DNA from: Heliopora coerulea
Lineage: Eukaryota; Cnidaria; Anthozoa; Scleralcyonacea; Helioporidae
NCBI GenBank assembly: GCA_030142905.1
Contig: JASJOG010000270.1
Coordinates: 1 to 64,000, forward strand
Direction of reading: 5' to 3'
Length of the DNA stretch: 64,000 nt
The translations under genes and the position numbers were made by a program. The notes below the pieces were generated by a model. It had not been told where the DNA came from and searched no databases. It saw only the letters and a program-made list of their open reading frames with translations. Positions 35,601-46,465 of this stretch are shown one piece after another. How positions within the stretch are numbered: the stretch's first letter is position 1; each line of letters begins with the position of its first letter.

Positions 35601-36538
35601 ATACCAATCATAACATACGGAAGTAAATGTTCAAAGGCAAATTGGATCTTGCTTTTTAAAATTCAGTGAAATACCTTCAGGCTGGAATCCCTAAATTGCA
35701 TCTTAGTCCAAAAAAAAGAAATAACTGCAGTGAAAAGTAAAAAACGCGATATCATCATAATCTACCTATTCATGTCTTCTACATTAAAAATTCTGTAAAT
35801 TAAAAGTGGAAAAGGCGAACAAATGGTTTTAATAGGCACGGCCGCGAGTTCAACTCTAGTTTCCCCAGAAAACCCTATTGCCAGTTGGTGAGTAGGAGTA
35901 TAATTTTTCAAGTGTTAAAAATTTGCAGCGGCAAAAGTTGCTGTAAGCGTTGACCCCCAAGAAAAATTCCTGGCCATAGTTCTCTGTGACAAAGTCATGT
36001 CAGACCTAGTGATTCGCTTTTTTCTGTCTTGGCGACTAGTGCCATTTATCGGTACGCGACTAGTTTAGATTGTTGCAGGTAACTAGAAACTCACATGTTT
36101 ATTTACCATATGAAATGTTGGCCGCTTAAGTAGTCTAGCTGGTATTTATTTGCTGTGCAGGTCAAAATGTTATGTGATTTGATTTCGCTCAAGGAAACTC
36201 GTGTTTTGGGTGATGAACGCAACTCCAAGTCTGCATAGATCTGTTTGTATGTATCTTTTGTTTGGCTCGTCAGAAATTTCTTTGAGTGGGGTTAAGGTCG
36301 AACACGATCCATATCGAAAGGGCTTTATAGAGAATGTTAGATTTTGACTTTTGTGGTAATAGCGGGCGCACCGAACAACCAAACTTTCCTTTGCTGCGCC
36401 GCTGTCTTTTGTTATCGAATGCGCTGTACTTACAAAAATAGTGGTCATGGTTTTTGTTGGACATCAACCTTAGTATTTGTCTGGAAGGCTCATGTGAACA
36501 TTTTTTTTTATTTTTTTGTCGATTTACAGAACCATTGA
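23666..36538 (+). CDS. Single-pass membrane protein, TM and cytoplasmic-tail exons (partial)
   Basis: Five exons join with matching phases and GT/AG borders: 23666-23824, a 16-base microexon 24047-24062, 28477-28648, 33391-33567, and 36530-36538 ending in TGA. The first encodes a Gly/Ser linker (NNSGGSSGG), then a hydrophobic helix (GVIAAIVFAVLYIIILAIAL) followed by WWFYFK and a Cys-rich turn (GFCGC). The rest is a polar, Pro/Glu/Ser-rich tail of about 125 residues with tyrosine motifs (ATYANLD, TKYADN, NYKTSQ). This is the layout of a type I receptor or adhesion protein; YANL is a YxxL-type signalling or sorting motif. The phase-1 intron before the TM exon suits an upstream extracellular module, but no ectodomain exon was found in the window. 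The family is not recognised. The three-residue last exon is the weakest part. Confidence 0.6.
24582..26848. mobile_element. Giant foldback element, 2.27 kb
   Basis: The left arm (24582 to about 25530) and right arm (about 25540-26848) are diverged reverse complements meeting near 25535; the right arm also contains an extra stretch at about 25745-26070. Outer ends share GGAACGACT...TAAGTGATTTAC and its inverse. Both arms carry the same open frame read inward (MSSS..MD, then RQITEPSK, NNDAND, TKNGCPV). Both also hold an ACGTTTCGTCGCATCAC block near the CATCATCAG motif. It lies within an intron of the membrane-protein gene. It may be an inverted dimer of a retroelement end (inference). Confidence 0.7.
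26849..27529. other. Intron; one hairpin at 27019-27083
   Basis: CGACATTTCTAGCGAAAGCC...CTTCATCAGGGT pairs with the following ACTCTGATGAAAGGCC...AACGTC, an imperfect 30-base-arm hairpin containing the TTCATCAG motif on both arms. The remainder is unremarkable. Confidence 0.5.
27530..27990. repeat. Pyrimidine-rich low-complexity tract
   Basis: TTCC, TTTC and ATTTATTT words dominate the plus strand for about 450 bases. The 173-codon open frame here (27489-28010) is an artefact of the missing purines: it reads only F, S, L, P, Y and I and has no domain. Confidence 0.85.
28649..33390. other. 4.7-kb intron of the membrane-protein gene
   Basis: No further exon was recognised. The 98-codon frame at 29609 and other frames lack family features. 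A CGTTTCG-like block with TTCATCAGG (TGTTTCGGAG...TTCATCAGG, 32488-32521) is the only repeat-like motif noted. Confidence 0.45.
33568..36529. other. 3-kb intron with small repeats
   Basis: Contains a hairpin at 33670-33779 (arms from AACTCAAGTGTTTGACCAC and its inverse near the right end). A GC-rich dispersed-repeat-like block lies near 34850-34970. No exon was recognised. Confidence 0.45.
35081..35132 (-). mobile_element. Hairpin SINE, tail fragment S7
   Basis: On the minus strand, GGGCTCAGAAATCATTTTCT followed by GAGTATCGAGTTTGAAGATC matches the spacer and T arm. Only about 50 bases remain and no duplication is visible. Confidence 0.7.
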
Positions 36539-39500
36539 CGAAGATGCATGGAGATTTAAAGAATGTGATTTAAAGAATTTTTTTTTTTTTTCCAACGTAC
36601 TTCTTGCGTGTTTTGACACTTTATAATACCAATCTTCCTGTTAAGCCTGTATCATGACGATTCGCGTTAGTTCTGCAGTTTAACTTCTGGGTTGCGCGCA
36701 GTCTCATGAAAATGAATTTGTGTACCATCGTGTAATTGTTAGTCAATTTAGACTTTTTAAAGAGGATATGCAATACTGAATCTTACATTAGTGGTAAGTA
36801 CAATAGCCGATCCCCCTATTACCGAATCGATTTTGAAGTGACATTATGAATAATAAGTTATTATTACTGAAAAATGAAATGAATATGGAAAAGAAAACCC
36901 TGTTAAATCAATGTGATAAACTGTTAATAGAGTTGCTGAGCTACTTGATGGGAAATTTTATAATAGCTTTTATTCATTGCAGTTATTCCATAGTAAACCG
37001 TCTCGTCAATTTACTCTGACGTCTAAAATATCAAAGCAGAAAATCCGAAGGTCTATTGTCATCGGAGAAAACGTAAAGTTTTCCTGTATGTTTTGCCAAC
37101 AGTTTCCTTTTGTTTTGATTTATTACATATCGTCTAACATTGCTTGCGCAATTTTATACTTTTGTATCATGTTTGTTCTTTAAACGTTGTTTTCCTAAGA
37201 CCCACCATACTCAGAAAGGCAAGGAGTTATCTCGGTTTGACGCAGCGAAGTACTAACTCTCATTATCTAGCGGTCCTATATTTTAGACGTCCTTATATTA
37301 CTATTCTTCTCTCTTCTAAAATCTTCACGGGGATGGCCGAGCCCTATCTTGCTGAACGTGCCACCACATTACTTGATACTGTCTTAATTTTTTACAGTAT
37401 TCTAATCTAAACCTTTTGATGAACTGATAATTTCAAAAACGTAAAAGTGATAAAAGATCTGTAATGATTACAACTTATGAGAAGAAAACTTTTACCGAAG
37501 GGTTCATGCTCAGCATGCGTTAGCCATTTTATTATCTTGCGATTTAAACAAACATCATTCACCATCTGCCTTCAAAAGTCGTATTCCGCCAGGTTGCAAT
37601 TGGTCACTGCTTCTGGGTTAGTTGTGTTGATTGCTCACTTTGTCCATTAGCGATCCAGCATCCCCATTGGTGGGATTTCACGTTTCAATGTGTTGAATTA
37701 AGATTTTCTGTTGACTTGAGTAACTCAGGTTAACCATGAAACGGTTGCTTAATAGTACCCTACGCTTGATTTTAAAATCCAAATTACGCATTTTACGTAC
37801 GGTTGTGGATATCGTGGACGGTATTTCTAAATTATGGCAACGCTAATAAAAACACCCGTGACGAAACAAAAGAAAAAAAGCAGTTGTTTGGCGCAAGATT
37901 GAAATGCTCGTAAAATTTCTTTGCAACGGGAGTTGACAAGCATTGTAATCGGTGAAAACTCGCGCTAGTTTTCGTGAATTAGCGTGTGTATTGTTATACT
38001 CGCTTGAACCCAATTGATATACTTTTTCACATTAAATCACAGGATATTTGAATCGGTGAGTCTTCAACATGAATTAATTTCTGAAGTGACAGGGTTCTTG
38101 TGGGGAATATTAAAAACATTAAAACCAACATCTAGTGAGACCATCGACCATGTAGTTTCTTAACAATCTCAGTAGAGTTTGGAAAATTGCGTACATGACT
38201 ATTCTGACAATTTTTAATCCGAAATTTTGAAGGAGCTATTCATTGCTATCAAAAGAAGCTCTTTTCAGCACATCCTTTGTATTTACAATTTAGTTGGGCT
38301 TCGAAAGTGCGACATCTTACTGGCAAAAATGTGGAGAAATTTTGAAGCTTTTGGATGACGTACGTATAACAGATATGCAGCAAAGCAAGCGCATAAAAAC
38401 TTCGGTAAAAAGGTTCTTTCGATAAATATATCCTGTACACCTTGTATACCAGTGATGTTAATGTGATTCTTGTAGAACTGTCTGGATTTAGTTAACTTTG
38501 CTTTTGGTTATGTGCGTTTGAGTTGTTCCAAAACAATATTTTTGAATAAAGTTCTAACCATTTATTTCCCATAGGCTGGTGAATAGTTTTTTCCCGACTT
38601 TAGTTAACTCTAATAAAGTCACCCGCTCTGAACCTACTCAAGGGCTAGGTTCCAGGGCAGTTATGGTACGACGGAGCTCTAAGACAATGTCCTGACTATT
38701 GAATTCTATGATAACAGGAAGGCTGACTGCCAATCAAAACGCGAAGCCAAAAGTGGCAGACATCAGGGATATGTGGGCTGTCAGTTACAGTCCCCTACGC
38801 GGTAATTTAGACCTTAGTTTAACATAAACTAATGTAAAACTGAAGACAATCTTATCGTGTACGAGACTGAAACTGACGATCAAGAAGGCAACCCTGTCCG
38901 CCATTTTTTTTTACTTCACTGTCTAGTTCAATCATTGACTAAAGTCAGCATTATAGAGTAATAAGCGTTCACAGGTGCTTACAGGGTTTTATGACCCATT
39001 CCAGTGGGCCTCATGGGCCCCTTTACTAATGTTTGGCAACAAGTGGCAACGAAGAGTTTCAAAACTTTGAGTATGATACCAACACATTTCATTTCCAAAT
39101 TAATGAACGGGAGATGAAGAATCTAACCATTTTCATTTGCACATCCATTGTTTGGCCTCGAAATTTCATTGCGTTCACTTTAATGCCTTGGGCGAAACAG
39201 TACGGCAGAAGTGACAATCGCATGAAGAAGTTGATTTGATTTTTCAATGACATGCGACCTTCTAAGCTTAACGTACACGAGGCAAAAGGCCAGCCGAATG
39301 GTAGCTTTTACAACATTGCTATTATCTTTTGAAGCAACATCTTTGTGTGAAGTGTTTCTCAAGTTTATTGTTTTTGCGATCCTCAGCCAATCACGAAAAA
39401 CCTAGCAATCCCTCCCACGCGTTGCAACACGCCCGCTGCTTGCCTACTTTTGACCAGATCGCATACAACCGCTACAATAACGAAGAATTCAAGGTTTAGT

Positions 39501-39680
39501 CAAAAAGGGTACATTATCCATTGACTGATATCGATGTCTCGTTCTAGTTCGGGGTAAGAATTACGTTATATTCGACTGTTCTCGTCGGGGTTATTGTCTC
39601 TTCAGCTGCAAACGAAAAGGTTAACTCAAGCTGTCAGTCTTACAACCTCCTTTTAGATTGTCCTAAAGTCTTTAAGGAGT
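36539..39680. other. No gene recognised
   Basis: Follows the proposed stop of the membrane-protein gene and runs to the start of duplication copy 2. AATAAA words occur far downstream (about 38545 and 38612), too distant to assign with confidence. Open frames are short and featureless. Confidence 0.4.
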
Positions 39681-41109
39681 CTTGACTCTGTATTTGAGAA
39701 ACACTTCTCTTCAAAAGGCTTTGATAAATCTTATGATTCCGGTTAAAGTCAAACAGAAATTAAAGACTTAATCAGTAATGACTCTCCAAACAAGCGTGTA
39801 GAGCGTAGACGTTCCAAAAATACAGTCGGTACTATACAGCAGTTGTATTTTCGACACAAACTAATGCTAGTATTGAGGTATGTTACACGCGATACAGCAT
39901 GATGGTTGCCTTCCAACAAATGCCTTTGAACTTGAAGTTTTCACAGCATCTTATGGTTAGTCTCTAAGGAAGACTATCTGTTTTCAGTACATACAAATAA
40001 TCTTGTCAATCTGGTTGTAAAATTGGCATTCCGTCCCTCTATTCACAGTATTACGTAAAAACACATGATACTCCTTTACTTACTGAGGAGAATAGTACAG
40101 GTTCTTGATAGATTTCATGGGCCTATGATTGAGGATCTAAAAATGTGCATGGCACATTACTGAAGACACTTCGTTATGGGGTATATGTCGTTAAGTAATA
40201 CAATGACATTAAGCGACTACCAGCTGACGCGCACTAAAAAAGTAAGTAGCCACATTGATGCACAGGAAGTCTAGAGTTTCGTTCAGTTTTTTTTTTTTTT
40301 ATGTACACCAAGGCTACCATTGTCTAAGTCATCTGAACTTTCAGAAAGTGAACGAAAAAAAATCTGAAATATGTAGGCTTTTTGTAGGGATACATCACGT
40401 GGTACAAAACCCGTTGTAGTTGAAAGCAAAGGAATGTAAACACGATCAAAAACAAAAGAAAATCGCGCTTTAGTAATTTGTCTTTTTTTTTGTTTGTGAT
40501 CATGTTTACTTTCCTTGGCCCTCCACTACAGCAGATTTTGTACCATGTGATACATTCCTGCAAAAGGCTCGTCAGCCGAACCGGTTACAGAAAATAGATC
40601 TCTGCTGTCTCCCTCTCTCTCTCCCTTTCCATGTATATGTATATGTATATGATCTATCTCTATCTCTATGCATATATTTATATTTACATCTAAATAAAAA
40701 TTAACGGCAGAATCCAGTGTCTCGTCGAGCTTGTGTGTTTGCGTGTGCATGCATACACATTGTGATGATATGAGAAGAAGATACTGCGTGGACAGTGTTA
40801 AAGTAAAAAGTTCAAAGGTTGGTAACTGTCGTGACTGATTGCAAAGAATTCTAACGTTTCGAGCAGAGGCCCTTCTTCAAAGACTCAAATGTGTTCTTAA
40901 ACAAGAGTAGCAACGACACAAGGTTTTATGAGAGAGGAGTCGTGTGACAGGAAGTTAACCAGTGAATCATGAGAAACAAAGGCAAACAAATTGATGCGAT
41001 TAGGTTATGACAAAGACGTCATTTGCTATTTTGAACGACGATTAACAAACCGGCACTCGATGAAACCACCAGTGCCGGTAAGCTAACTAAATAGCATGAG
41101 AAACCATTA

Positions 41110-41380
41110 TATTACCAGTTAGTAATGTACATGAATTTCTGATTTTTTGTCAGCAATAAAAATTCTAAACTCACTCATGTTTTCTTTGTTTATTTCGTCG
41201 GTTTCGTAATTCGTTTCACCTTCGTCACCAAAGTCTTGTACCTCCGGATGAACACTTAGCATAAATCTTCATCATTGCACTTCTAATATTCATTTGCAAC
41301 CAATTTTGAGATAATGTAGAATTTACAGGTTTTTTAAAACAAAATATATCAAAAAAAATATTTCAGTCATGAGCTATCCG
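41110..41380 (-). pseudogene. Crypton-like recombinase gene, 5' fragment (copy in duplication 2)
   Basis: Duplicate of the fragment at 1930-2210, with the same N-terminal reading on the minus strand. It came with the segmental duplication, not by separate transposition. Confidence 0.55.
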
Positions 41381-42037
41381 TAATGCTGCTAACCGACCTG
41401 TAACCCTTGAGGATGCTGCAATTTGAGGATAATGTAAATACTAATACAGCGTAAACCTTCACTAATTATTGTGGTGCTCCAAACAAAGCAAGTTATGAAA
41501 CAACTTTCAATATCAGCTGGTAAATTTACGAGGAGAACCTTGCTCTTTGAGACAAGAAAACGATTCAAAAATGTGACCTTCAGACAAATTATCAGAATGA
41601 GAAAACACATCGTAAAGCAGGGGAACTGAGAAAACCATCAAGAAGAAGCTAGTTGTTGGGTCAAGGGAGAAACATGTGAAGCAGGAGCTTCCTAACTGTT
41701 TGTAAAACTTGACCATAACCTGCATTTTACTGCTTTGGGAAAGAAGAACTGTGAATGTGTTTGATGAATTGATCTGAAGTATTCACTATTATTTTACCTC
41801 AATGGAATGTGGTGGGTAAACATGGTGTTCGCTAATAAACTGCTGTTTTTCAGAGAGATTACTGAGAATGAGATTATGTAAAACTAGGTAAACTTTGAAT
41901 CCTTCCTGTGCCCTTCCATTTTATTTACTATACCAAAAAGTTCTCTGCTCGTCCACGATAGTGATGTTAGTTTGCATAAAGTTAAGAGTTTTATATGATG
42001 TATTATAGATTTTTAAACATGGAGTTGGTCATTCATG

Positions 42038-42050
<13 letters not shown>

Positions 42051-42093
<43 letters not shown>
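42051..42093. repeat. (TA)n tract at PLE insertion point
   Basis: A TA microsatellite runs straight into the PLE. The equivalent position in duplication copy 1 is also a TA tract without the element, so TA repeats were the target. Confidence 0.8.
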
Positions 42094-42098
<5 letters not shown>

Positions 42099-42392
42099 TT
42101 GTTATTCTCGCCTTTTAGAAAAAAGTGAGCTTTCCATCTCATCCGTTTTGTTACGCTTTCAACTTTTTCAACTAGGTTCTTCAAATAAGCATCCTGTGTT
42201 GGTAATGGTATATTCTTTAGTGAATAATCCAATCGAAATTGTCGCATTTTGAAGTTTAAAATGAATTACGCAAACGAGAGTGCACAACCGATAAACGGGT
42301 GCGGAATACGTGAACGTTTAGGTTTACGAAATGCAAAGAGGGCTCAATAACGCAAAGAAAGAGCAAATGGGATTATATCGCTTACCTCAAAA

Positions 42393-42438
42393 AGTCACTA
42401 CAGCCTGTTTCATCTTGGGAAAGAATCTTCAGGTGACT
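42393..42438 (-). ncRNA. Hammerhead ribozyme motif, PLE pseudo-LTR copy 1
   Basis: Minus strand: stem I AGTCAC/GTGACT (6 bp), core CTGAAGA, stem II TCTT/AAGA with loop TCCC, core GAAA, minimal stem III (ACA-GGC-TGT), and a cleavage site after TA. All conserved core bases of a type I hammerhead are present. Tiny stem III versions are known from PLEs and may work best as dimers. It would cut a tandem transcript into unit lengths. Confidence 0.75.
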
Positions 42439-42464
42439 GACGAACTTCGAAACCAGGAAGCTTT

Positions 42465-44639
42465 TTATGCGTAGGCCGGAATGTGGGCGTTAGGGCGTGG
42501 AACAATAGGGGGATTTTGTTTTTGTTTTAGGTTGTTTATGCGGAACTTGACCTTGTGTGGGCAGGCCGAAACTATTTCCGATCTTTTGTTTAGCAAGTTA
42601 TTTTTATCTTTTACGTTCAAAATAGAAAATTTTTCCTCTAGACATAAATTACATCGTTTTGATCCTCCCGAATATGAAATAGCGTGTTTTAAAATAGACC
42701 ATTTTATGGTGAAATCTTGTTTGTTGTTTTTCAAATTCCAAATGTGTTTAGAAAGCTCCGTTTCATTAGAATATTTTATGTGTTGAAAAGACTTAGTGTG
42801 GTTACGATATCGCTCTTTGAATGTCTTAGATGTCATCCCTATGTAGTGTTTTGTGGTGTTCGTGTTGCATGTTGTGACTGATTCTTTGTATACTATGTCC
42901 TTGGTTAAGCATTCTTTCTGAAGTGGGCATGCGTCCTTGTTCCTACAGTTGCAGTTTTCAGTAGCCTTATTCTGTGGTTTGTTTTTCCTAATTATGCGTG
43001 AGTTGTGTCGTGTGATAAAAGATTTAATGTTGTTCATGCAGCTATAGCTAACCTTGACTGTGTTCCTATTGAAAATCTTATGAAGTTTATGGTGTGGAGG
43101 AAAGTGTTTATCGATGAGGCCTAAGAAATCGCGCCCGATGTTTGAGCGGACGTTTTTGCTGTATGGTGGGTTGAACCAAATGATATTACGTTGCCTATTT
43201 CTACGTGGTTGTTGAGGTGTATATCGAATGTAACTGAGGTCGTGGTCGAAACTGCTGTGTTTGAGTGCCTTCTGATACATCGGTGCGCATTCCCTAAATG
43301 TCTGTTCATCTGATGAAAGTGATGCAATGCGCGTGTTGATTGCTGTAGGGAGTTGCCTTAAGATACTAGGTGGGTGGTTAGAATGCTTATTTATGTATAG
43401 AGGATCGTCATTGGGCTTCCGAAATGGTTTAAATTTTCCAGTGTTGAGGTCGAAAGTAACGTCTAAGAAATTAACTATTTTCAAGTTCGCTTCAGCGGTG
43501 ATTTTGAGATCGAAATTTTCGAAAATTTTGTGTAATTCTTTTCTTGTTTTGTCTGCCAAACGTGCCGATTTGTTTTTCATGATAGCCAAACCATCATCTC
43601 TATAGAGGCCAATGTTTTCTTTCCCGAATTTACTGTTCAAGTGGTTGAGGATAAAAAGTCCTACGAGTTCGCAAACTTCGGCGCCATCGAAGCTGCCCAT
43701 TGTAACATCAAATAAACTGTTGCTATCTTTTTTAATCCATGGTTTTTCGTTATTGAAAAGTAAAGATTTTCTAGCGTGTTTAATTATTGAAATATCGTCT
43801 TTTGAAATACTAGCCAAACTAGAGGCCCAACATAATGCTTGGTCCAAAAGTTTTTCCGAAATAGATGGGTAAAAATCAACAATGTCGAAAGAGATGAAAG
43901 AATGTCTGCTTTTATCGCTAATATTGCCAAACCACTCGATAACTTGCTGAGTGTTTCTCCATTGATTTAGCTTCAGATTTTCTCTTAAAGTTGAATTAAT
44001 TTTGTCCAAAATAATTTTGCTCAGTTTTCCGGATTCACTTTTTGCGGGGTTGATTAGGCGGCATTTTGGGTTGTTTTCGAAATTTTCTTTATGGTCTTTT
44101 AAAGAAATAAATGCTTCACGTTTTTTCATCTGTTCAATTCGGTCTCCAATTTCTAATTTGTTCGAAATATCTTTTAGTTCTAGATCAATATTTTCTATGA
44201 TGTCCTCAGATCCGTGTTTGTAAGTTTTTGTAATGTTGTCATGTAGTAACTTGTTGTATGTGCCGAGCGAAGTTTCGTAAATATTCCTAGTTTTATCTGC
44301 AAAAATAAAAACGTTAGGGGAAGAGTTTACTTTCTTTAAATCGTTTGCCAAAGATTTCCGGAAATGGTTTCTTATTGGCCGAAATTTGACGTTTTCAATA
44401 AGATTGGCGAGGTCGTCTTCGAAAGGTTTCATTTCCAAAATAGTCGGAGGTGTTTTGTTGGATGTAAGGTCAAAAAGTTTGTTTTTATCGTTGTTATTCT
44501 CGCCTTTTAGAAAAAAGTGAGCTTTCCATCTCATCCGTTTTGTTACGCTTTCAACTTTTTCAACTAGGTTCTTCAAATAAGCATCCTGTGTTGGTAATGG
44601 TATATTCTTTAGTGAATAATCCAATCGAAATTGTCGCAT
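42465..44639 (-). CDS. Penelope-like reverse transcriptase with GIY-YIG nuclease (724 aa, intact)
   Basis: The uninterrupted frame encodes an RNA-templated DNA polymerase joined to a single-strand nuclease used for retrotransposition. RT motif A (FDIVDFYPSISE) is near residue 250. Motif C is YRDD near residue 346, and motif E-like NFLDVTFD is near 390. A Cys-rich finger (CNCRNKDACPL) near 570 precedes the GIY-YIG domain (HYIGMTSKTFKERYRNH, about 595-615), which runs to a C-terminal CxxC (CNLC). Length is close to that of complete C-terminal-nuclease PLEs. MRQFRLDYSLK is taken as the start; a stop-free extension was not examined. The intact frame and near-identical neighbour copy suggest recent activity. 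Confidence 0.9.
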   Translation of the reverse strand: MRQFRLDYSLKNIPLPTQDAYLKNLVEKVESVTKRMRWKAHFFLKGENNNDKNKLFDLTSNKTPPTILEMKPFEDDLANLIENVKFRPIRNHFRKSLANDLKKVNSSPNVFIFADKTRNIYETSLGTYNKLLHDNITKTYKHGSEDIIENIDLELKDISNKLEIGDRIEQMKKREAFISLKDHKENFENNPKCRLINPAKSESGKLSKIILDKINSTLRENLKLNQWRNTQQVIEWFGNISDKSRHSFISFDIVDFYPSISEKLLDQALCWASSLASISKDDISIIKHARKSLLFNNEKPWIKKDSNSLFDVTMGSFDGAEVCELVGLFILNHLNSKFGKENIGLYRDDGLAIMKNKSARLADKTRKELHKIFENFDLKITAEANLKIVNFLDVTFDLNTGKFKPFRKPNDDPLYINKHSNHPPSILRQLPTAINTRIASLSSDEQTFRECAPMYQKALKHSSFDHDLSYIRYTPQQPRRNRQRNIIWFNPPYSKNVRSNIGRDFLGLIDKHFPPHHKLHKIFNRNTVKVSYSCMNNIKSFITRHNSRIIRKNKPQNKATENCNCRNKDACPLQKECLTKDIVYKESVTTCNTNTTKHYIGMTSKTFKERYRNHTKSFQHIKYSNETELSKHIWNLKNNKQDFTIKWSILKHAISYSGGSKRCNLCLEEKFSILNVKDKNNLLNKRSEIVSACPHKVKFRINNLKQKQNPPIVPRPNAHIPAYA

Positions 44640-44784
44640 TTTGAAGTTTAAAATGAATTACGCAAACGAGAGTGCACAACCGATAAACGGGTGCGGAATA
44701 CGTGAACGTTTAGGTTTACGAAATGCAAAGAGGGCTCAATAACGCAAAGAAAGAGCAAATGGGATTATATCGCTTACCTCAAAA

Positions 44785-44830
44785 AGTCACTACAGCCTGT
44801 TTCATCTTGGGAAAGAATCTTCAGGTGACT
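44785..44830 (-). ncRNA. Hammerhead ribozyme motif, PLE pseudo-LTR copy 2
   Basis: Identical in core and stems to the motif at 42393-42438, exactly 2392 bases away, the unit length of the element. Confidence 0.75.
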
Positions 44831-44856
44831 GACGAACTTCGAAACCAGGAAGCTTT

Positions 44857-46462
44857 TTATGCGTAGGCCGGAATGTGGGCGTTAGGGCGTGGAACAATAG
44901 GGGGATTTTGTTTTTGTTTTAGGTTGTTTATGCGGAACTTGACCTTGTGTGGGCAGGCCGAAACTATTTCCGATCTTTTGTTTAGCAAGTTATTTTTATC
45001 TTTTACGTTCAAAATAGAAAATTTTTCCTCTAGACATAAATTACATCGTTTTGATCCTCCCGAATATGAAATAGCGTGTTTTAAAATAGACCATTTTATG
45101 GTGAAATCTTGTTTGTTGTTTTTCAAATTCCAAATGTGTTTAGAAAGCTCCGTTTCATTAGAATATTTTATGTGTTGAAAAGACTTAGTGTGGTTACGAT
45201 ATCGCTCTTTGAATGTCTTAGATGTCATCCCTATGTAGTGTTTTGTGGTGTTCGTGTTGCATGTTGTGACTGATTCTTTGTATACTATGTCCTTGGTTAA
45301 GCATTCTTTCTAAAGTGGGCATGTGTCCTTGTTCCTACAATTGCAGTTTTCAGTGGCCTTGTTCTGTGGTTTGTTTTTCCTAATTATGCGTGAGTTGTGT
45401 CGGGTGATAAAAGATTTAATATTGTTCATGCAGCTATAACTAACCTTGACTGTGTTCCTATTGAAAATCTTATGCAGTTTATGGTGTGGAGGTAAGTGTT
45501 TATCAATGAGGCTTAAGAAATCGCGCCCGATGTTTGAGCGAACGTTTTTGCTGAATGGAGGGTTGAACCAAGTGATATTACGTTGCCTGTTTCTACGTGT
45601 TTGTTGAGGTGTATATCGAATGTAACTGAGACAGTGGTCGAAACTGCTGTGTTTGAGTGCTTTCTGATACATCGGTGCGCATTCCCTAAATGTCTGTTCG
45701 TCTGATGAAACTGTTGCAATGCGCGTGTTGATTGTTGTAGGTAGTTGCCTTGAGATAATAGATGGGTGGTTCGAGTGCCTATTTATGTATAGACGATCGT
45801 CATTGGGCTTCCGAAATGGTTTAAATTTTCCGGTGTTAAGGTCGAAAGTAACGTCTAAGAAATTAACTATTTTCAAGTTCGCTTCAGCGGTGATTTTGAG
45901 ATCGAAATTTTCGAAAATTTTATGTAATTGTTTTCTTGTTTTGTCTGCCAAACGTGCCGATTTGTTTTTAATGATAGCCGCACTATCATCTCTATAGAGG
46001 CCAATGTTTTCTTTTCCGAATTTACTGTTCAAGTGGTTGAGGATAAAAAGCCTACGAGTTCGCAAACCTCGGCGCCATCGAAGCTGCCCATTGTAACATC
46101 AAATAAACTGTTGCTATCTTTTTTAATCCATGGTTTTTCGTTATTGAAAAGTAAAGATTTTCTAGCATGTTTAATTATTGAAATATCGTCTTTTGAAATA
46201 CTAGCCAAACTAGAGGCCCAACATAATGCTTGATCCAAAAGTTTTTCCAAAATATATGGATAAAAATCAACAATGTCGAAAGAGATGAAAGAATGTCTGC
46301 TTTTTTTGCTAATATTGCAAAACCACTTGATAACTTGCAGAGTGTTTCTCCATTGATTTAGCTTCAGTTTTTCTCTTAAAGTTGAATTAATTTTGTCCAA
46401 AATAATTTTGCTCAGTTTTCGGATTCATTTTCGCGGGTTTGATTAGGCTGCATTTTGGGTTG
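44857..46462 (-). pseudogene. Second PLE copy, truncated and frameshifted
   Basis: Repeats the RT/GIY-YIG frame from the C-terminus up to a region before RT motif A (HSFISFDIVDFYPYI). A stop near 45312 (CTAAAG where copy 1 has CTGAAG) and a frameshift near 46050 break it. The RT motif C keeps YRDD. The N-terminal fifth is missing at the 46462 junction. Confidence 0.85.
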
Positions 46463-46465
46463 CGG

